Source: Meandrina meandrites (taxonomy: Eukaryota > Cnidaria > Anthozoa > Scleractinia > Meandrinidae). From it: a stretch of DNA of 64,000 nt. The stretch is from NCBI GenBank assembly GCA_963693305.1, contig OY855904.1, forward strand, positions 47,426,561 to 47,490,560, written 5' to 3'. The notes beneath the pieces are model-generated. The model worked only from the letters and a program-made list of their open reading frames with translations, did no database searches and was not told where the DNA came from. Made by a program: the position numbers and the translations under genes. Of the stretch, positions 9,454 to 20,391 are shown piece by piece; position 1 is the first letter of the stretch; the number at the start of each line of letters is the position of its first letter.

Positions 9454-12400
9454 ATGAACGAATCTGCCCTCAATAAACTTTCAAAATCCGAGTTAATAGC
9501 TTTATTATTAACTCAAAAATCAAAAAAACGAAAAGAACCAATACCTAGCAATAGCATGACTCTCAAAAAGCTATCAAATTATTTGAAAGATGCAAAACAT
9601 CTTGGTTACACTTGGAATCAGCTCATGAAAAAAAAAAACACTAGAACACCAATACTTAACGATATACAACGATATCGCGATATCGATTCAACAAATAACA
9701 TAATACCCCAAGCTATAAAAGATACTCAAAAGTATTTAGAATTGGATCAGAAATTAAAACAAAAGGAAAAGCTGGTTAAACGGAAACACGAGATAATTAC
9801 GAGACGATCATTAGACGGCAAAAAACAGTCAAATGAATTTAATTTTGATGACAGCATTTTTGATTCAACATCCAATGACCAACCTCTATTCAAAATAACT
9901 GAAATTGGGAATATGGTTAATAAAAAATTCAATGCTTTTACTAACGAATTCAAAATAAATGTACGAAAAAATTTCATTGGTGATAAAAATGATGTTTTCA
10001 GTGTATTTGAAAAAATGGTTGAAATGACAATAAAGAAAAGGCAGTTAAAAGGTAATGATAGATTCAGATTGGTAATTTCAAATGATACATTAGATCACCC
10101 AATTTCAACAAAAATGTTAAAAGCTTCTGAGTTCAAGTTAAATCAACTTTCAGACATAATCAATACTTTAGAATATAAAGAGATAGATTTAGAAAATTGT
10201 AGAATAATCATTCAATCTGTTAAAATACCTGCTGGAAAAGGACGATTATATTCATCAAAACAAACAGTTAATAGAAAGCAATGTATTATCACAATCAAAA
10301 ATGATGACACAATATGTTTATCAAGGGCCATTGTGACAGCTTATGCTAATTTACACCCTGAGAATTACACTACAAGTCAGTTGAAAGATGGGTTCAATAA
10401 AAGTCGGAAACTACAACAAATTCGAGCCAAAGAACTTCATAATAATACCAATGTTGAAATTAACGATTTTGGCAATTCTTTAGAAGATGTAAATAGCTTT
10501 GCATCATATTTAGGTATAGAGATTAATATCATAGATTCTGAACAGTTCAATCAAATCATATATACAGCCAATAAGGGTAAAACAGACAAAATTTATTTAT
10601 ACAAAACACGTAATCATTTTGATGTCATAAAATCAATGACAGCATTTCTTAATGTATCACATTTCTGCCATTCTTGTAAAAAAGCTTATACAAGGCGTGA
10701 TAAACACAAATGCCCACAAAAATGCCTATCTTGTTTTAAATATTTTCCAGATGGGAATGAATGTGATGGAAAAGACGTCACCTGTAAGCAATGCAATCGT
10801 GTATTTCATGGAAACAACTGTTTTAAAAACCATACTAGTAACAGATCGAAAAAAGATGGCGATTCTGTATGTAACAGTGTATCAAAATGTTTAAAATGTA
10901 ATCAAATCATACCAAAACCATATATTAAAATACATCAATGTGGTCACAAAATGTGCAATAATTGTAATAGATATTGTGAAAGCAAACATAAATGTTTCAT
11001 GAAAAAGATGAAATGCATGGGCGGTAATTGCACCAAAGATAGCAAAAAGCCTTGCCGATTAAATAAAAGTCTTCCTAAAAAAGATCATTGTCACTCATGT
11101 AGAACGTATAATGAAAAATATTTATTTTTTGATTTCGAATGCTTACAAAACACTGGTACACATGAAGTTAATTTAGCTATTTGTCATGATTTCAATGGTA
11201 ATAAATCAATATTCAATGATATTAATAGTTTTTGTAATGGAATTCTCAATGAAAAATATAAAAGATACACACTTGTGGCTCACAATTCCAAAGGGTACGA
11301 TTCCCATTTTATTCTTAAATGGTGTATAGATAATGGTTTTAAACCTTATTGTATTTACAACGGTGCAAAAATTATGATGATGGAAATTCCACAATTAAGA
11401 ATCAAAATAATCGACAGCTTAAATTTTATTCAGCAACCCTTATCATCGTTTCCTAAAACGTTTGGTTTAAACGAGTGGAAAAAAGGATATTTTCCACATT
11501 ATTTCAACAAAATTTGTAATCAAAACTATATAGGAGAGATGCCTTCTAAAAAAAATTATGGGTATAATCAAATGAAAACACAAGATAGACAGAAATTTTT
11601 ACAATGGTATGATGACCGTTTAAATGAAAATTATATTTTTGATTTTAAAAAGGAATTAATTGAATACTGTAGGTCAGATGTTGATATATTAAGAAGGTCT
11701 ATGTTAAAATTTAGGCTAGATTTCATAAATCAAGAAAATATTGATCCACTCAAATACATCACTATAGCAGGCGTATGTATGGCTATCTATAGATGTAATT
11801 ATATGCCAAAAAATACCATAGGTGTGGCTGATAATGTTTTTCAAACAGATAACCATAGTGCAGTCAGTATCGCATGGCTTGATTTCATTAGTAAGAAAAA
11901 TAATATTAAAATTCAACATGCTTTGGATGGTGGTGAAAAAGTTATCAATAACGAATTAAAAGTAGATGGATTTTGTGAATCTACAAATACTGTTTATGAA
12001 TTTCAAGGTTGTTTCTGGCATGGATGAAAAGATTGTTACAAACCTGATGTAATCAATAATAAGAATCAATGCGATATGGGTACTTTATATAATAAAACAC
12101 AAGATAAAAATAACAAAATTACATCTGCTGGTTACAATATTATTGAAATTTGGGAATGCAAATTAAAAAATGATGAAGGTTTTCAAAATTATTATAAAAA
12201 TGATTGGAATAGAGAAGTGGTTGGCCCACTAAACCCGAGAGATGCTTTCTTTGGTGGCCGAACAAATGCTACCAAATTATTGTATAGATTCAAAGAAGGT
12301 GAATGTGGCAAATACGTTAATTTTTGTCCACTGTATCCAACAGTTCAGTACTACAAGAAATATCCCATAGGTCATCCTGAAAAAAAATTATTGCCAGAAA

Positions 12401-13556
12401 AATACGATAATAATTGGTATGGATTCATAAAATGCAAAATTTTAGCTCCAAGAGAATTATACCATCCTGTTTTACCTCAGAAAATAAAATGTGAAAAATC
12501 TGAAAAGCTAATGTTTCCTCTTTGTATATCATGTGCTAAATCAAAGCAACAAGAAAGATGTCAACATAATGAAAATGACCGTTCATTTATAGGTACATGG
12601 ACTACCGATGAAGTTAACAAAGCCATTGAAAAAGGGTATAGAATTATAGAAATATATGAAGTTTGGCATTTTGAAAACTCATCCTACGATCTATTTAAGG
12701 ATTATATAAAAAAATTCATGAAACTCAAGCTTGAATCAACAAAATATAATTTTAAAAATGATGAAGAAGAAATCACATTCAGGAATAAAGTAAAAAATAT
12801 CTTGGACATCGATTTGGGCGAATTAAATGAAAATGCGGGCCTAAGAGCTATTGCAAAAATGTGCCTTAACTCACTATGGGGGAAATTCGGTCAACGAAAT
12901 AACATGAATCAATGCAAATACGTAACTGATATAAATGAATTTTATCAAGTAGTTCTCGACGACACTATAGGTAATTTAAACATGAATTTCATAACTGATG
13001 AGATGGTACAGATGAGTTACACGTATAAGGATCAGTTCGTTAATAACTCATATAATACGAATATATATGTTGCATGTTTCACGACAAGCTCTGCACGTTT
13101 AATGCTTTATGAGAAACTAGACTATTTGAATAAGCAAGTATTATATTTTGATACCGATAGTATTATATATATAGATTCCCCAAATGGTAATGAAATCAAG
13201 ACAGGCGATATGTTAGGCGAACTAACCGATGAGTTAAACTAATAATGTATAATGTATTTGTATCCGGGGGGCCAAAAAACTACAGTTTCAGATATGGTGA
13301 TAATGAACATAAATGTGTAGTCAAAGGTTTCAGACTTAATCACGAAAATGCCCAAATACTTAATCATGAAAATATGATAAGGATGGTCATTTGTGATATA
13401 AAAGAATTAACATTAGTGAATGAAAATAAAATAACCAGACAAAATAAACAAATCGTAAACAAATATGAAGAAAAGGTATACAGCTTTGGATATGACAAGC
13501 GCGCAATAAAATACATATCGGACAGTTGTATAGAAACATTGCCTTATGGATATTGA
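9454..13556 (+). pseudogene. Polinton/Maverick-type family B DNA polymerase, inactivated
   Basis: This is a replicative polymerase of the protein-primed viral/Polinton type, about 1,365 codons from ATG to the stop after 'LPYGY'. In order it has a SAP-like N-terminus (residues 5-17), a Cys/His finger cluster (about 404-545), ExoI 'FFDFE' (about 557), ExoII 'AHNSKGYDSHF' (about 609), ExoIII 'YCRSDVDIL' (about 737), a nuclease-like 'GCFWHG' segment (about 851), motif A 'NFCPLYPTVQYY' (12319 on), motif B 'LNSLWGKFGQR' (about 12869) and motif C 'YFDTDS' (about 13146). Three lesions are visible: a TGA at 12025-12027 where the family has Cys after WHG, Asn at 12319-12321 where motif A should have its catalytic Asp, and a frame break near 13236-13245. 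It overlaps the downstream GTPase gene by 11 bases, suggesting a compact viral layout. Confidence 0.88.
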
Positions 13557-13937
13557 AGATTTATATACATTAGTAGTAAGTATGATAATTGCAGTGGTTG
13601 GAGCGGTCGATATGGGCAAAAGTAGCCTTTGTGGCCGAATATTAGTCGAAACGTGCGGTATCGATAATAGAGATATTGAAAAAATTCAAAAAGAAGCAAG
13701 CATCCTTAAAAGGCCAACTCAATGGCTAGCTAACACGAGGAGCCGCAAGCGCTATTTTTTTTGCACGGCTGCGGGCGGCACATCAAAGAATTTGGAACTG
13801 AATGGCAAATTCCTAGAATATTTTTATCTGGTGAGTTGAACCGAAGGTGTTAAAAATCCACGGGATCCAAAACCACATGTCAATTAATATAACACTCTTC
13901 CCTTTCCCTAAATCGATATGCGCTTTGTACATAAAGG

Positions 13938-14243
13938 CTAATTACAACAGATTAAACAAAAAATGGACGCAAATGCTTGAGTTTTAGAAACGTCTTTGTC
14001 TGAATTGTTAGCCATCTTCTCCGTTCTTTCGACTTTTGGATAAATACCTTTTATCTCTGCCTTGCGCTTTTTTTTTATTTTTAATGCCGCTTTTAGTTCT
14101 TGGATTGTCGGTCGTTCTCCGACGAGCAATGTTACTAAAGAGTTCTTCGCATCAAGAACGTTCAGAAAATGTGTGAACAGATCTAGAAATGCCAGCGCGT
14201 ATATATCGCTTGGTCTAAAAGATGGTTTCCCGTCCCATCGCAA
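13938..14243 (-). CDS. possible gene fragment inside the Harbinger-like element
   Basis: An ATG-started 101-residue frame, basic in the middle (a Lys/Arg cluster) and hydrophobic near residues 14-45 ('DIYALAFLDLFTHFLNVL'). It may be a relic of a transposon accessory gene or a captured host exon. No family is recognised, and it may be chance. Confidence 0.2.
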   Translation of the reverse strand: MRWDGKPSFRPSDIYALAFLDLFTHFLNVLDAKNSLVTLLVGERPTIQELKAALKIKKKRKAEIKGIYPKVERTEKMANNSDKDVSKTQAFASIFCLICCN

Positions 14244-14307
14244 AATTTCGGCGCATGGTAACTATCGGAAAACACTTTTACCCGGAATCAAATATTACGG
14301 GGTGAAG

Positions 14308-15330
14308 TACAGGTCTGATTAAAGCGATATTTTTACAAAGTTAGTTGTACTCATCAGGTATACGCTACTCAGGACAGTACAGGTCTGATTAAAGCGATAT
14401 TTTTTGCAAAGTTATTTGTACTCATCAGGTATACGCTACCCAGGACAGTACAGGTCTGATTAAAGCGATGCTTTTGCAAAGTTATTTGTACTCGTCAGGT
14501 ATACGCTACCCAGGACAGTTTTTTTTTGCAGAGTTATTTGTACCCATCAGGTATACGCTACCCAGGACAGTACAGGTCTGATTAAAGCGATGCTTTTGCA
14601 AAGTTATTTGTACTCATCAGGTATACGCTACCCAGGACAGTACAGGTCTGATTAAAGCGATGCTTTTGCAAAGTTTTTTGTACTCATCAGGTATACGCTA
14701 CCCAGGACAGTACAGGTCTGATTAAAGCGATGCTTTTGCAAAGTCATTTGTACTCATCAGGTATACGCTACCCAGGACAGTACAAGTCTGATTAAAGCGA
14801 TGCTTTTGCAAAGTTATTTGTACTCGTCAGGTATACGCTACCCAGGACAGTTTTTTTTTGCAGAGTTATTTGTACCCATCAGGTATACGCTACCCAGGAC
14901 AGTACAGGTCTGATTTTATATTAAAGCGATGCTTTTGCAAAGTTATTTGTACTCATCAGGTATACGCTACCCAGGACAGTACAGGTCTGATTAAAGCGAT
15001 ATGTTTTGCAGAGTTATTTGTACTCATCAGGTATACGCTACCCAGGACAGTACAGGTCTGATTAAAGCGACATTTTTTGCAATGCTATTTGTACTCATCA
15101 GGTATACGCTACCCAGGACAGTACAGGTCTGATTAGAGCGATATTTTTTGCAATGTTATTTGTACTCATCAGGTATACGCTACCCAGGACAGTACAGGTC
15201 TGATTAGAGCGATATTTTTTGCAATGTTATTTGTACTCATCAGGTATACGCTACCCGGGACAGTACAGGTCTGATTAAAGCGATATTTTTGCATAGTTGC
15301 CTGTACTCGTAAGGTATACGCTACCCACGA
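14308..15330. repeat. 70-71-bp minisatellite array, about 14-15 copies
   Basis: The unit starts TACAGGTCTGATTAAAGCGA and ends in CAGGTATACGCTACCCAGGACAG. Successive starts at 14308, 14378 and 14449 give a 70-71-bp period. Two units (about 14518 and 14848) share the same internal deletion and a T-run, and they lie about 331 bp apart, so a block of roughly five units was itself duplicated. Homogeneous long units without spacers exclude a CRISPR array. Confidence 0.92.
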
Positions 15331-16983
15331 TAGTGCAAGACTAATAATTTTCAATGTATTATATGTTACAAAAAATTACAAGAAAGCTTGCCGGTAGAGG
15401 GCCCCCCTCTAGTAGTTATGAATTCAATGAAAAGTAATAAATTTAAGCTTGGTTTATAGGGCATTTGTTTCATTTTGGCGTCACGGATGACCGGAAAACA
15501 TTTCTCTTCTAAATTACATGTCTTTAAAACAATGTATGGAACAGACTTACCTAGGATCCTCCTTACTTATGATTTATTTAAGCAATGAATGGACCGCGAT
15601 GTAAACATGACCCAAATAAACAGACTCGACATACAAAGCAGCTTTCAGGAGCACATGCTTTTGCGCTAAAAACCAAAACGGACCTTCACCACCGATCGAC
15701 GATAGAACATTTCATTTTCGGTGAGCAAATAAAATCTATTCCATCTGAAATATCTTGAAGCAATTTGAAATCTTGAAGGCAAAGCCGTTCTCGATGAACG
15801 GCATATCAAATCGCTGTAACTCGCCATTTCGACTTCGCCAGAACAGGACTGGTTTTTTGTTGTACGTGATCCCACTTGACCAGCAATTCCTCTTACGAAA
15901 TCGAAATTTTTCTACGACATCGAGTTAGTAGCTTGAAATTATCCTACAAGACCTCATGTTTTGCCGCCAAGCACGTTCCCCGCGAAACATTATAATTTAT
16001 TCTCCGCCTAAAATGAAAATTGATCTTCGTACGTGACGATCAATTGATCCAAACTTTACATGTCACTTTGATTGTCACATAATAACACCATCTGCAACCA
16101 CAACGAAAAATTCTCTGCGTGATCCGCCAAATAAATCTAATTATCTTCGGGACAAAAAAATAGCTGCTTGCGGCTCCTCGTGTAATTGATATTGATTCTG
16201 ATGAAAAGTCAAGAGGAATAACACTCAGTCCTGGTTCAGTCTCCTTTGTGTATCGTGAAAAAATTCACCATTTGATAGATAATCCAGGCCATTCGTTGCT
16301 CGTTAATACAATGATAAACGCCAGTTCAAAAGCCGATATATCGATTCTGGTTATATCAGCTCGCAAAGAAGAGTACACAAAATGCCTTGAACAGTCATTA
16401 GAGCATGCAATGCTTTGTCGTGTACTTGGAATCGCCATTATGATTGTATGTATCACAAAGATTGAATGTATTGAATGGGACTTTGATAAGTACAACACGA
16501 TTGTAAAAAATATTAATAATCGTCTTAAAAAGTTAAATTTCGAAAAAAATATTTTTCGCCCAGTGTCAGCAAAATTATCTCAAAATATCAAAGAAAAATA
16601 TAATAATACATTAGCAGATAATAGTCTTTTAGATATCATAGATAACCTTAAAATACCACAAAGAACTTCAAACCGGATAAAACCCTTCGATAATAAAGTC
16701 AAAGCTAAACTTATATTTCATAATATATCAAAACTAATATCACCAGGTTTCAAATGCTGTCTTCACAGCTTAGATAAGGTATATAATACCGAATTTCATA
16801 CCATTAAAAACAAAAATCGCAACTTTGTAACACCCAATAATCCAAAAGGTAGGGTAATCGATTGTTGTTTAAATATAAAAACTAATGATTACCTCAATAT
16901 TAATATTATATTAAGAGATTCAAAATGCACTTTAGCCTATGGTATATTATATGATGATCCAGTAATGTAAATAAATTGGTATT

Positions 16984-17311
16984 TCAGATGATAATATCTA
17001 AATATCTGAAATTTAGAACCGGTTCTAAGTAAAGATTCATTTCACTATCATTAGTTAGATCATTATCAATATGTGAAGGCATTTTTGCAATATAAACGCA
17101 TTGAGGGAAACATTCGTAATTAAATACGGACCGGGGTACCATATATTTGACCCCCCATTCATCTCTAAGTGTAACAATAACCAAACCCTGTATAATATGC
17201 CTTTTAGCCCTTAAATGAGTTATTAAGTTATAAACAATACCATCCTTATTCGCCCCATACCTTTTAAAATATGGGTGACCCAAAACGTACTCTCCATTGA
17301 TAATTGTACTA

Positions 17312-17316
<5 letters not shown>
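16984..17316 (-). CDS. HNH-relative protein, single degenerate domain
   Basis: A 110-residue minus-strand frame that resembles the repeats of the double-HNH gene at 8273-9324. It has 'YGANKDGIVYNL' (compare 'YGSNKAGMVMNI'), then a Tyr/Val-rich middle, then 'SHIDNDLTNDSEMNL' where an HNH core would have His, Asp and a T-N-x-x-x-N-L pattern. It converges on the GTPase gene. It ends in Ile residues next to its stop, and the start lies at a (TA)n tract. It is probably a decayed or single-domain paralogue, and nuclease activity is uncertain. Confidence 0.45.

Positions 17317-17362
<46 letters not shown>
17316..17362. repeat. (AT)n microsatellite
   Basis: An uninterrupted alternating A/T tract of about 46 bases immediately upstream of the minus-strand HNH-relative frame. 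Confidence 0.95.
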
Positions 17363-17366
<4 letters not shown>

Positions 17367-17499
17367 AAATATAATTTTATATATTTATTTTATATAATGA
17401 ATACCCCTGTTCGCCTGTATCCAGTATTGATTTTAAGGAATGCTTAAACGCACTTGAATCCAAGATTTTAAAAAACACTATAAGAGATTTAAATATTGA

Positions 17500-17994
17500 T
17501 GTTTGATTTTTAAAAATCAAACAACATGAAATTGATATGAATATGGATCTTCAAATCTATGTCAGATTTGAAGAACATGAAATTCATTCATAAAATAATT
17601 ATTTTATAAATGAATTGACCTTCGGCTGGTTTCCAAGAAAAGACTCAGTATATTTTCCCAAGAATTGAATCCTTGTAAAAAGACTATAAGAGGATTGGTT
17701 TCCAATACAGGCAGGGCCCGATTTTACTTCGTAAAATTTACCCGCCAAGGCCCTGCAGATTTTTAAACGAAAATCCATCCCTCGGTTCGGAAGCTAAAGC
17801 TTCCTGCCCTGCCGATTTTCTAAAATCTTGGCTTCGCCTATATCCAGTATTTAAAAACAGATTTTGATTTCAGTATTTGATCCCAATATTTTGTTCCAAT
17901 ATTTTGTTTTCAATATTTTGGATCCAACACTGGAAGTAGTAATGTATTACATCTCTGAGGCAAATTTGCCTCAGAGTGTAGTACATTACTACTT
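17500..17994. repeat. cluster of consecutive hairpins at the right end of the AT-rich element
   Basis: At least seven inverted repeats follow one another. They are a perfect 24-bp palindrome (17500-17523), CTTCAAATCT/AGATTTGAAG (17549-17573), a 36-bp palindrome with one mismatch pair (17581-17616), ATTTTAC/GTAAAAT nested inside GCAGGGCC/GGCCCTGC (17711-17756), GGAAGCT/AGCTTCC (17789-17804), GATTTT/AAAATC (about 17815-17828) and a long one (17934-17994) centred on CTCTGAGGCAAATTTGCCTCAGAG. No coding frame covers them. They could mark an element terminus, stacked small palindromic elements or an origin. Confidence 0.7.
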
Positions 17995-17995
17995 G

Positions 17996-20391
17996 ATATT
18001 CTTATAAAAAGAGAAAGAGTGTACTATGTACGATTGGGCATTTCATTTTCAATTCTTTTGTCTTTGGTTGAGTGTTGCGCGTTTTGTAGTAAAATCAAAC
18101 CGAATTGCTTCAAAATGCAAAAGTGGACTTCCCAGCACTTTTTTCAGAGCACAAAGTTGGGAGATGAGAAGATATCCTTCTGTAATACTGTTTACTTCAG
18201 TGTTTATCCAATACAATTTTAATGATTATCAAAAGAACTTTCCAGTTCAGTCAGCTTCACGGAATCACCTTGGATCATTTATAGATTCTGGGAATGATAG
18301 TAGATCGCCGACCCAGTTGCGCTGGAATACCGTTTCTTCTTGGAGAGTGCATGTGTTATCAATGTAGACTTCAAGAGAAATAAAAACTAAAAAACTTGAT
18401 AATTACTTTCAAAATTTAAGCACTCTCACGACTTTAGCTGAATACCATTATCAAGTCAAAATCGGATTTCGCCAATTGTACAAAGTGCTAAATCAAAAAA
18501 AAAAAAACAAAAAAACAAACAAACAATAGATCGCACTCATAAACAAGTACACAAATATTTTACGTTAACCAAAGATTTGCACGTATTAATCAGACGTCAA
18601 TTTTATTTCATATATAAAAACATCTCATAGATTACACGTAATCACTCAAATTTCCCCTGGCGCTTTCTTTTCCCAACTGAACTGCTTAAATCTTCAAGCA
18701 ATGTAAACAACTTGATATATTACCCTGTTGAAAAAAATTGACGTTTCTTGTTGATCGGAAGTGGAGAAAAAATTATATCTCGTCATCGGCACGAGCAGAA
18801 TAATGCCCGGCAACGACAGTAATGCTGGAAGCAAACCCGTTTTAATTTTAACAGAGTACGCACTCGATCTCAACATCCGGCGGAAGTTAATTATTAACCA
18901 AGTATACAGAGCCAATTATTTTGCGAAGCGCCCCAGGGATTTCGAGGTGGCTAAGTGGTATCGCTGCGGCGCGGCTGATACAACTTAATCATCTCACAAC
19001 CGCGGGAGTCGCGGGTTCGAGTCTTCCTGTTACAGGGGTTATTCAATACGGTTTGGGGGCCGAATAACCTCTCCCCCCGTGTTGACTCGAGCCTGCTGCT
19101 CACAAGGAATTACCCTCCATCGGGCTTGGGGGCCGGGTAATTCTTCCCCAGAAATCCTTTTTATGTTTTTGATATTTCTTTTTCACGGAACTTTTCTTTC
19201 TGATCTTATCTTTTTTTCATACTGCATTCAGCATGTTCAGGATTTTTTTTTTCGAGTATCTTCGTTGTCTTAACTTTATTTTTTGCTTTCAGCCACTTCT
19301 AAAGGCTTAATGTTTTTTTTTTCCTTGTTTTGTCCGACATTGCAAATATATATGCGCTTTTGGTCGGCGGCCTCTCCTTTCCGTGCTCTTACTATTGGAA
19401 TCGGATTTAGCCAAGGGCGCGGTAGGGGCTAGACTCGCCGAAATCCCGAAAGCTCGATTAAAAGTCGAGAACGACACACTACATTTCTCAAATCCGAGCC
19501 GAGTTTTGCGGGCTTAGGCAATCTGTAGAATTTCGTGATTGCATAAAAGAAGGCCAATTAAAAATATGTGCTGTTTCAAGACACCGAGGGCTCAAGTTTT
19601 TATTGTGACGTCAGTATTTGGCCGTTACTTCCCCTGATAAGCGCGGGAGCACACGAGCTCAAATCTTGCAGGTTTTTGTAAGTTCATTTATAAGTGTTTT
19701 CTTCGAGTCATTTTCCACTGCAGAAGCCCCCCAGGCTGGCATCATTAAGCTAGAATGGTGGGTAGAGGCAAACGTCTGAAAGAAACCAGAGGTGAGAGAT
19801 GATTTGACGATGACTGGCAGGCCAAAAATATTCGTGTCGAAAGATGGCTGTTCATGAGTGAAGTCATCTCTCTGGCCGTTCTTTTGATGGATTCCGAGAC
19901 CTACCAAGGCAATTTGGAGGGGTTTTGAGTCGAAAAGAACGCAATGGGTGCATTATTTAGCCGGTAGGATTGGGTGGCTCGACAATTATAAAAAATATCT
20001 GAAAGGGAGGTAAGTAGAGTTGCATGCCGCCGACGTGGCTGTATTACCCAGCAATTCCTATCGGTCACTGGACGAATAAGAGATTTCAGGTTTGCAAGCA
20101 TCATGAGTTCTGTTCGAATGGTAATTGCTTAGCCCGCTGAAAGTTTGATGGAAAATGTTCTTGGTGAACGGAAAGGAATAGGCTTGACATTTGCTGCAAA
20201 TGTACACTTTTTTATTCAGAATTTTTTTTTGCATTAAAAAAGAGAGGAAAAGATGCGTGTTTTCTGTAGTTGTCCTATGAAGTAGCAAACGGGCATTTTC
20301 GGATTCGCTGCAGAATAAACAACCACGTGAAACGCGCTGCAGTCAGTTAGGTGGGTTTTAAAGGCATGAGAATTATCACTTTGCAATAACA
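17996..20391. repeat. 2.4-kb direct repeat, copy A
   Basis: From the ATATTCTTATAAAAAGAG start the sequence is repeated 2,911 bp downstream (copy B, from 20907) with scattered substitutions and small indels. It contains a tRNA-like segment (18948-19023) and T-rich tracts. Open frames conserved in both copies (for example 18026-18367) overlap one another in different frames and match nothing known, so I do not call them genes. Bases 20392-20906 after the copy have no counterpart in copy B and hold nothing recognised. Confidence 0.85.
18940..19030 (+). repeat. tRNA-derived (SINE-like) segment, copy A
   Basis: An A-box-like TGGCTAAGTGG at 18948-18958 and a B-box GGTTCGAGTC at 19014-19023 lie 66 bp apart, compatible with a class II tRNA-derived RNA polymerase III promoter. 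The same pair recurs in copy B (21857-21867 and 21923-21932) and, with a mutated B box (GGTTAGAGTC), in copy C (24177-24251). I infer a SINE or tRNA pseudogene, not a functional tRNA. Confidence 0.35.

Larger units (their letters stand above)
13734..16182. mobile_element. PIF/Harbinger-like non-autonomous DNA transposon, TAA target duplication
   Basis: The ends are inverted repeats beginning CACGAGGAGCCGCAAGC at 13734 and its complement ending at 16182, and the similarity continues to about 30 bases with a small gap. TAA flanks both sides (13731-13733 and 16183-16185). A 3-bp TWA duplication is the hallmark of the PIF/Harbinger superfamily. The 2,449-bp interior has no recognisable transposase and carries a 71-bp tandem array. 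It interrupts the GTPase gene. Confidence 0.75.
13546..16970 (+). pseudogene. EF1A/HBS1-type GTPase of the element, split by a transposon
   Basis: The first exon-like part (13546-13733) has the P-loop 'GAVDMGKSS' and a following helix typical of translational GTPases. After the inserted element (13734-16182) the homologous frame resumes at about 16186 with switch I 'RGITL', G3 'DNPGH' (about 16278), a degenerate G4 'TKIE' in place of NKxD (about 16456) and 'SAKL' at the G5 site. The G domain ends with 'LLDIIDNLKIP' and passes at once into a beta-barrel like EF1A/eRF3/HBS1 domain 3 (about 16690-16970, ending in 'TLAYGILYDD'), with no room for domain 2. Family members deliver tRNA or release/rescue factors to the ribosome. 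The join is one base out of frame after removing element plus target duplication. The start overlaps the polymerase end. Confidence 0.72.

Noticed and set aside
12025..12027. TGA at a conserved Cys position as selenocysteine or TGA recoding
   Set aside because: In-frame TGA also occurs at 4180, 61461 and 62854 at positions that are not Cys in the family, and both polymerases carry frame breaks and one a lost catalytic residue. Ordinary decay explains all.
14308..15330. Regular repeat array as a possible CRISPR
   Set aside because: Units of 70-71 bp follow each other without unique spacers, inside a eukaryotic transposon; this is a minisatellite.
18026..18367. 113-codon frame conserved in both copies of the 2.4-kb repeat (also 20937-21278)
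   Set aside because: It overlaps another conserved open frame in a different phase, resembles no family and is explained by recent duplication of the DNA.
18948..19023. Functional tRNA gene
   Set aside because: A and B boxes are present, but I could not fold a proper acceptor stem, and one of the three copies has a mutated B box; SINE-like remnant preferred.
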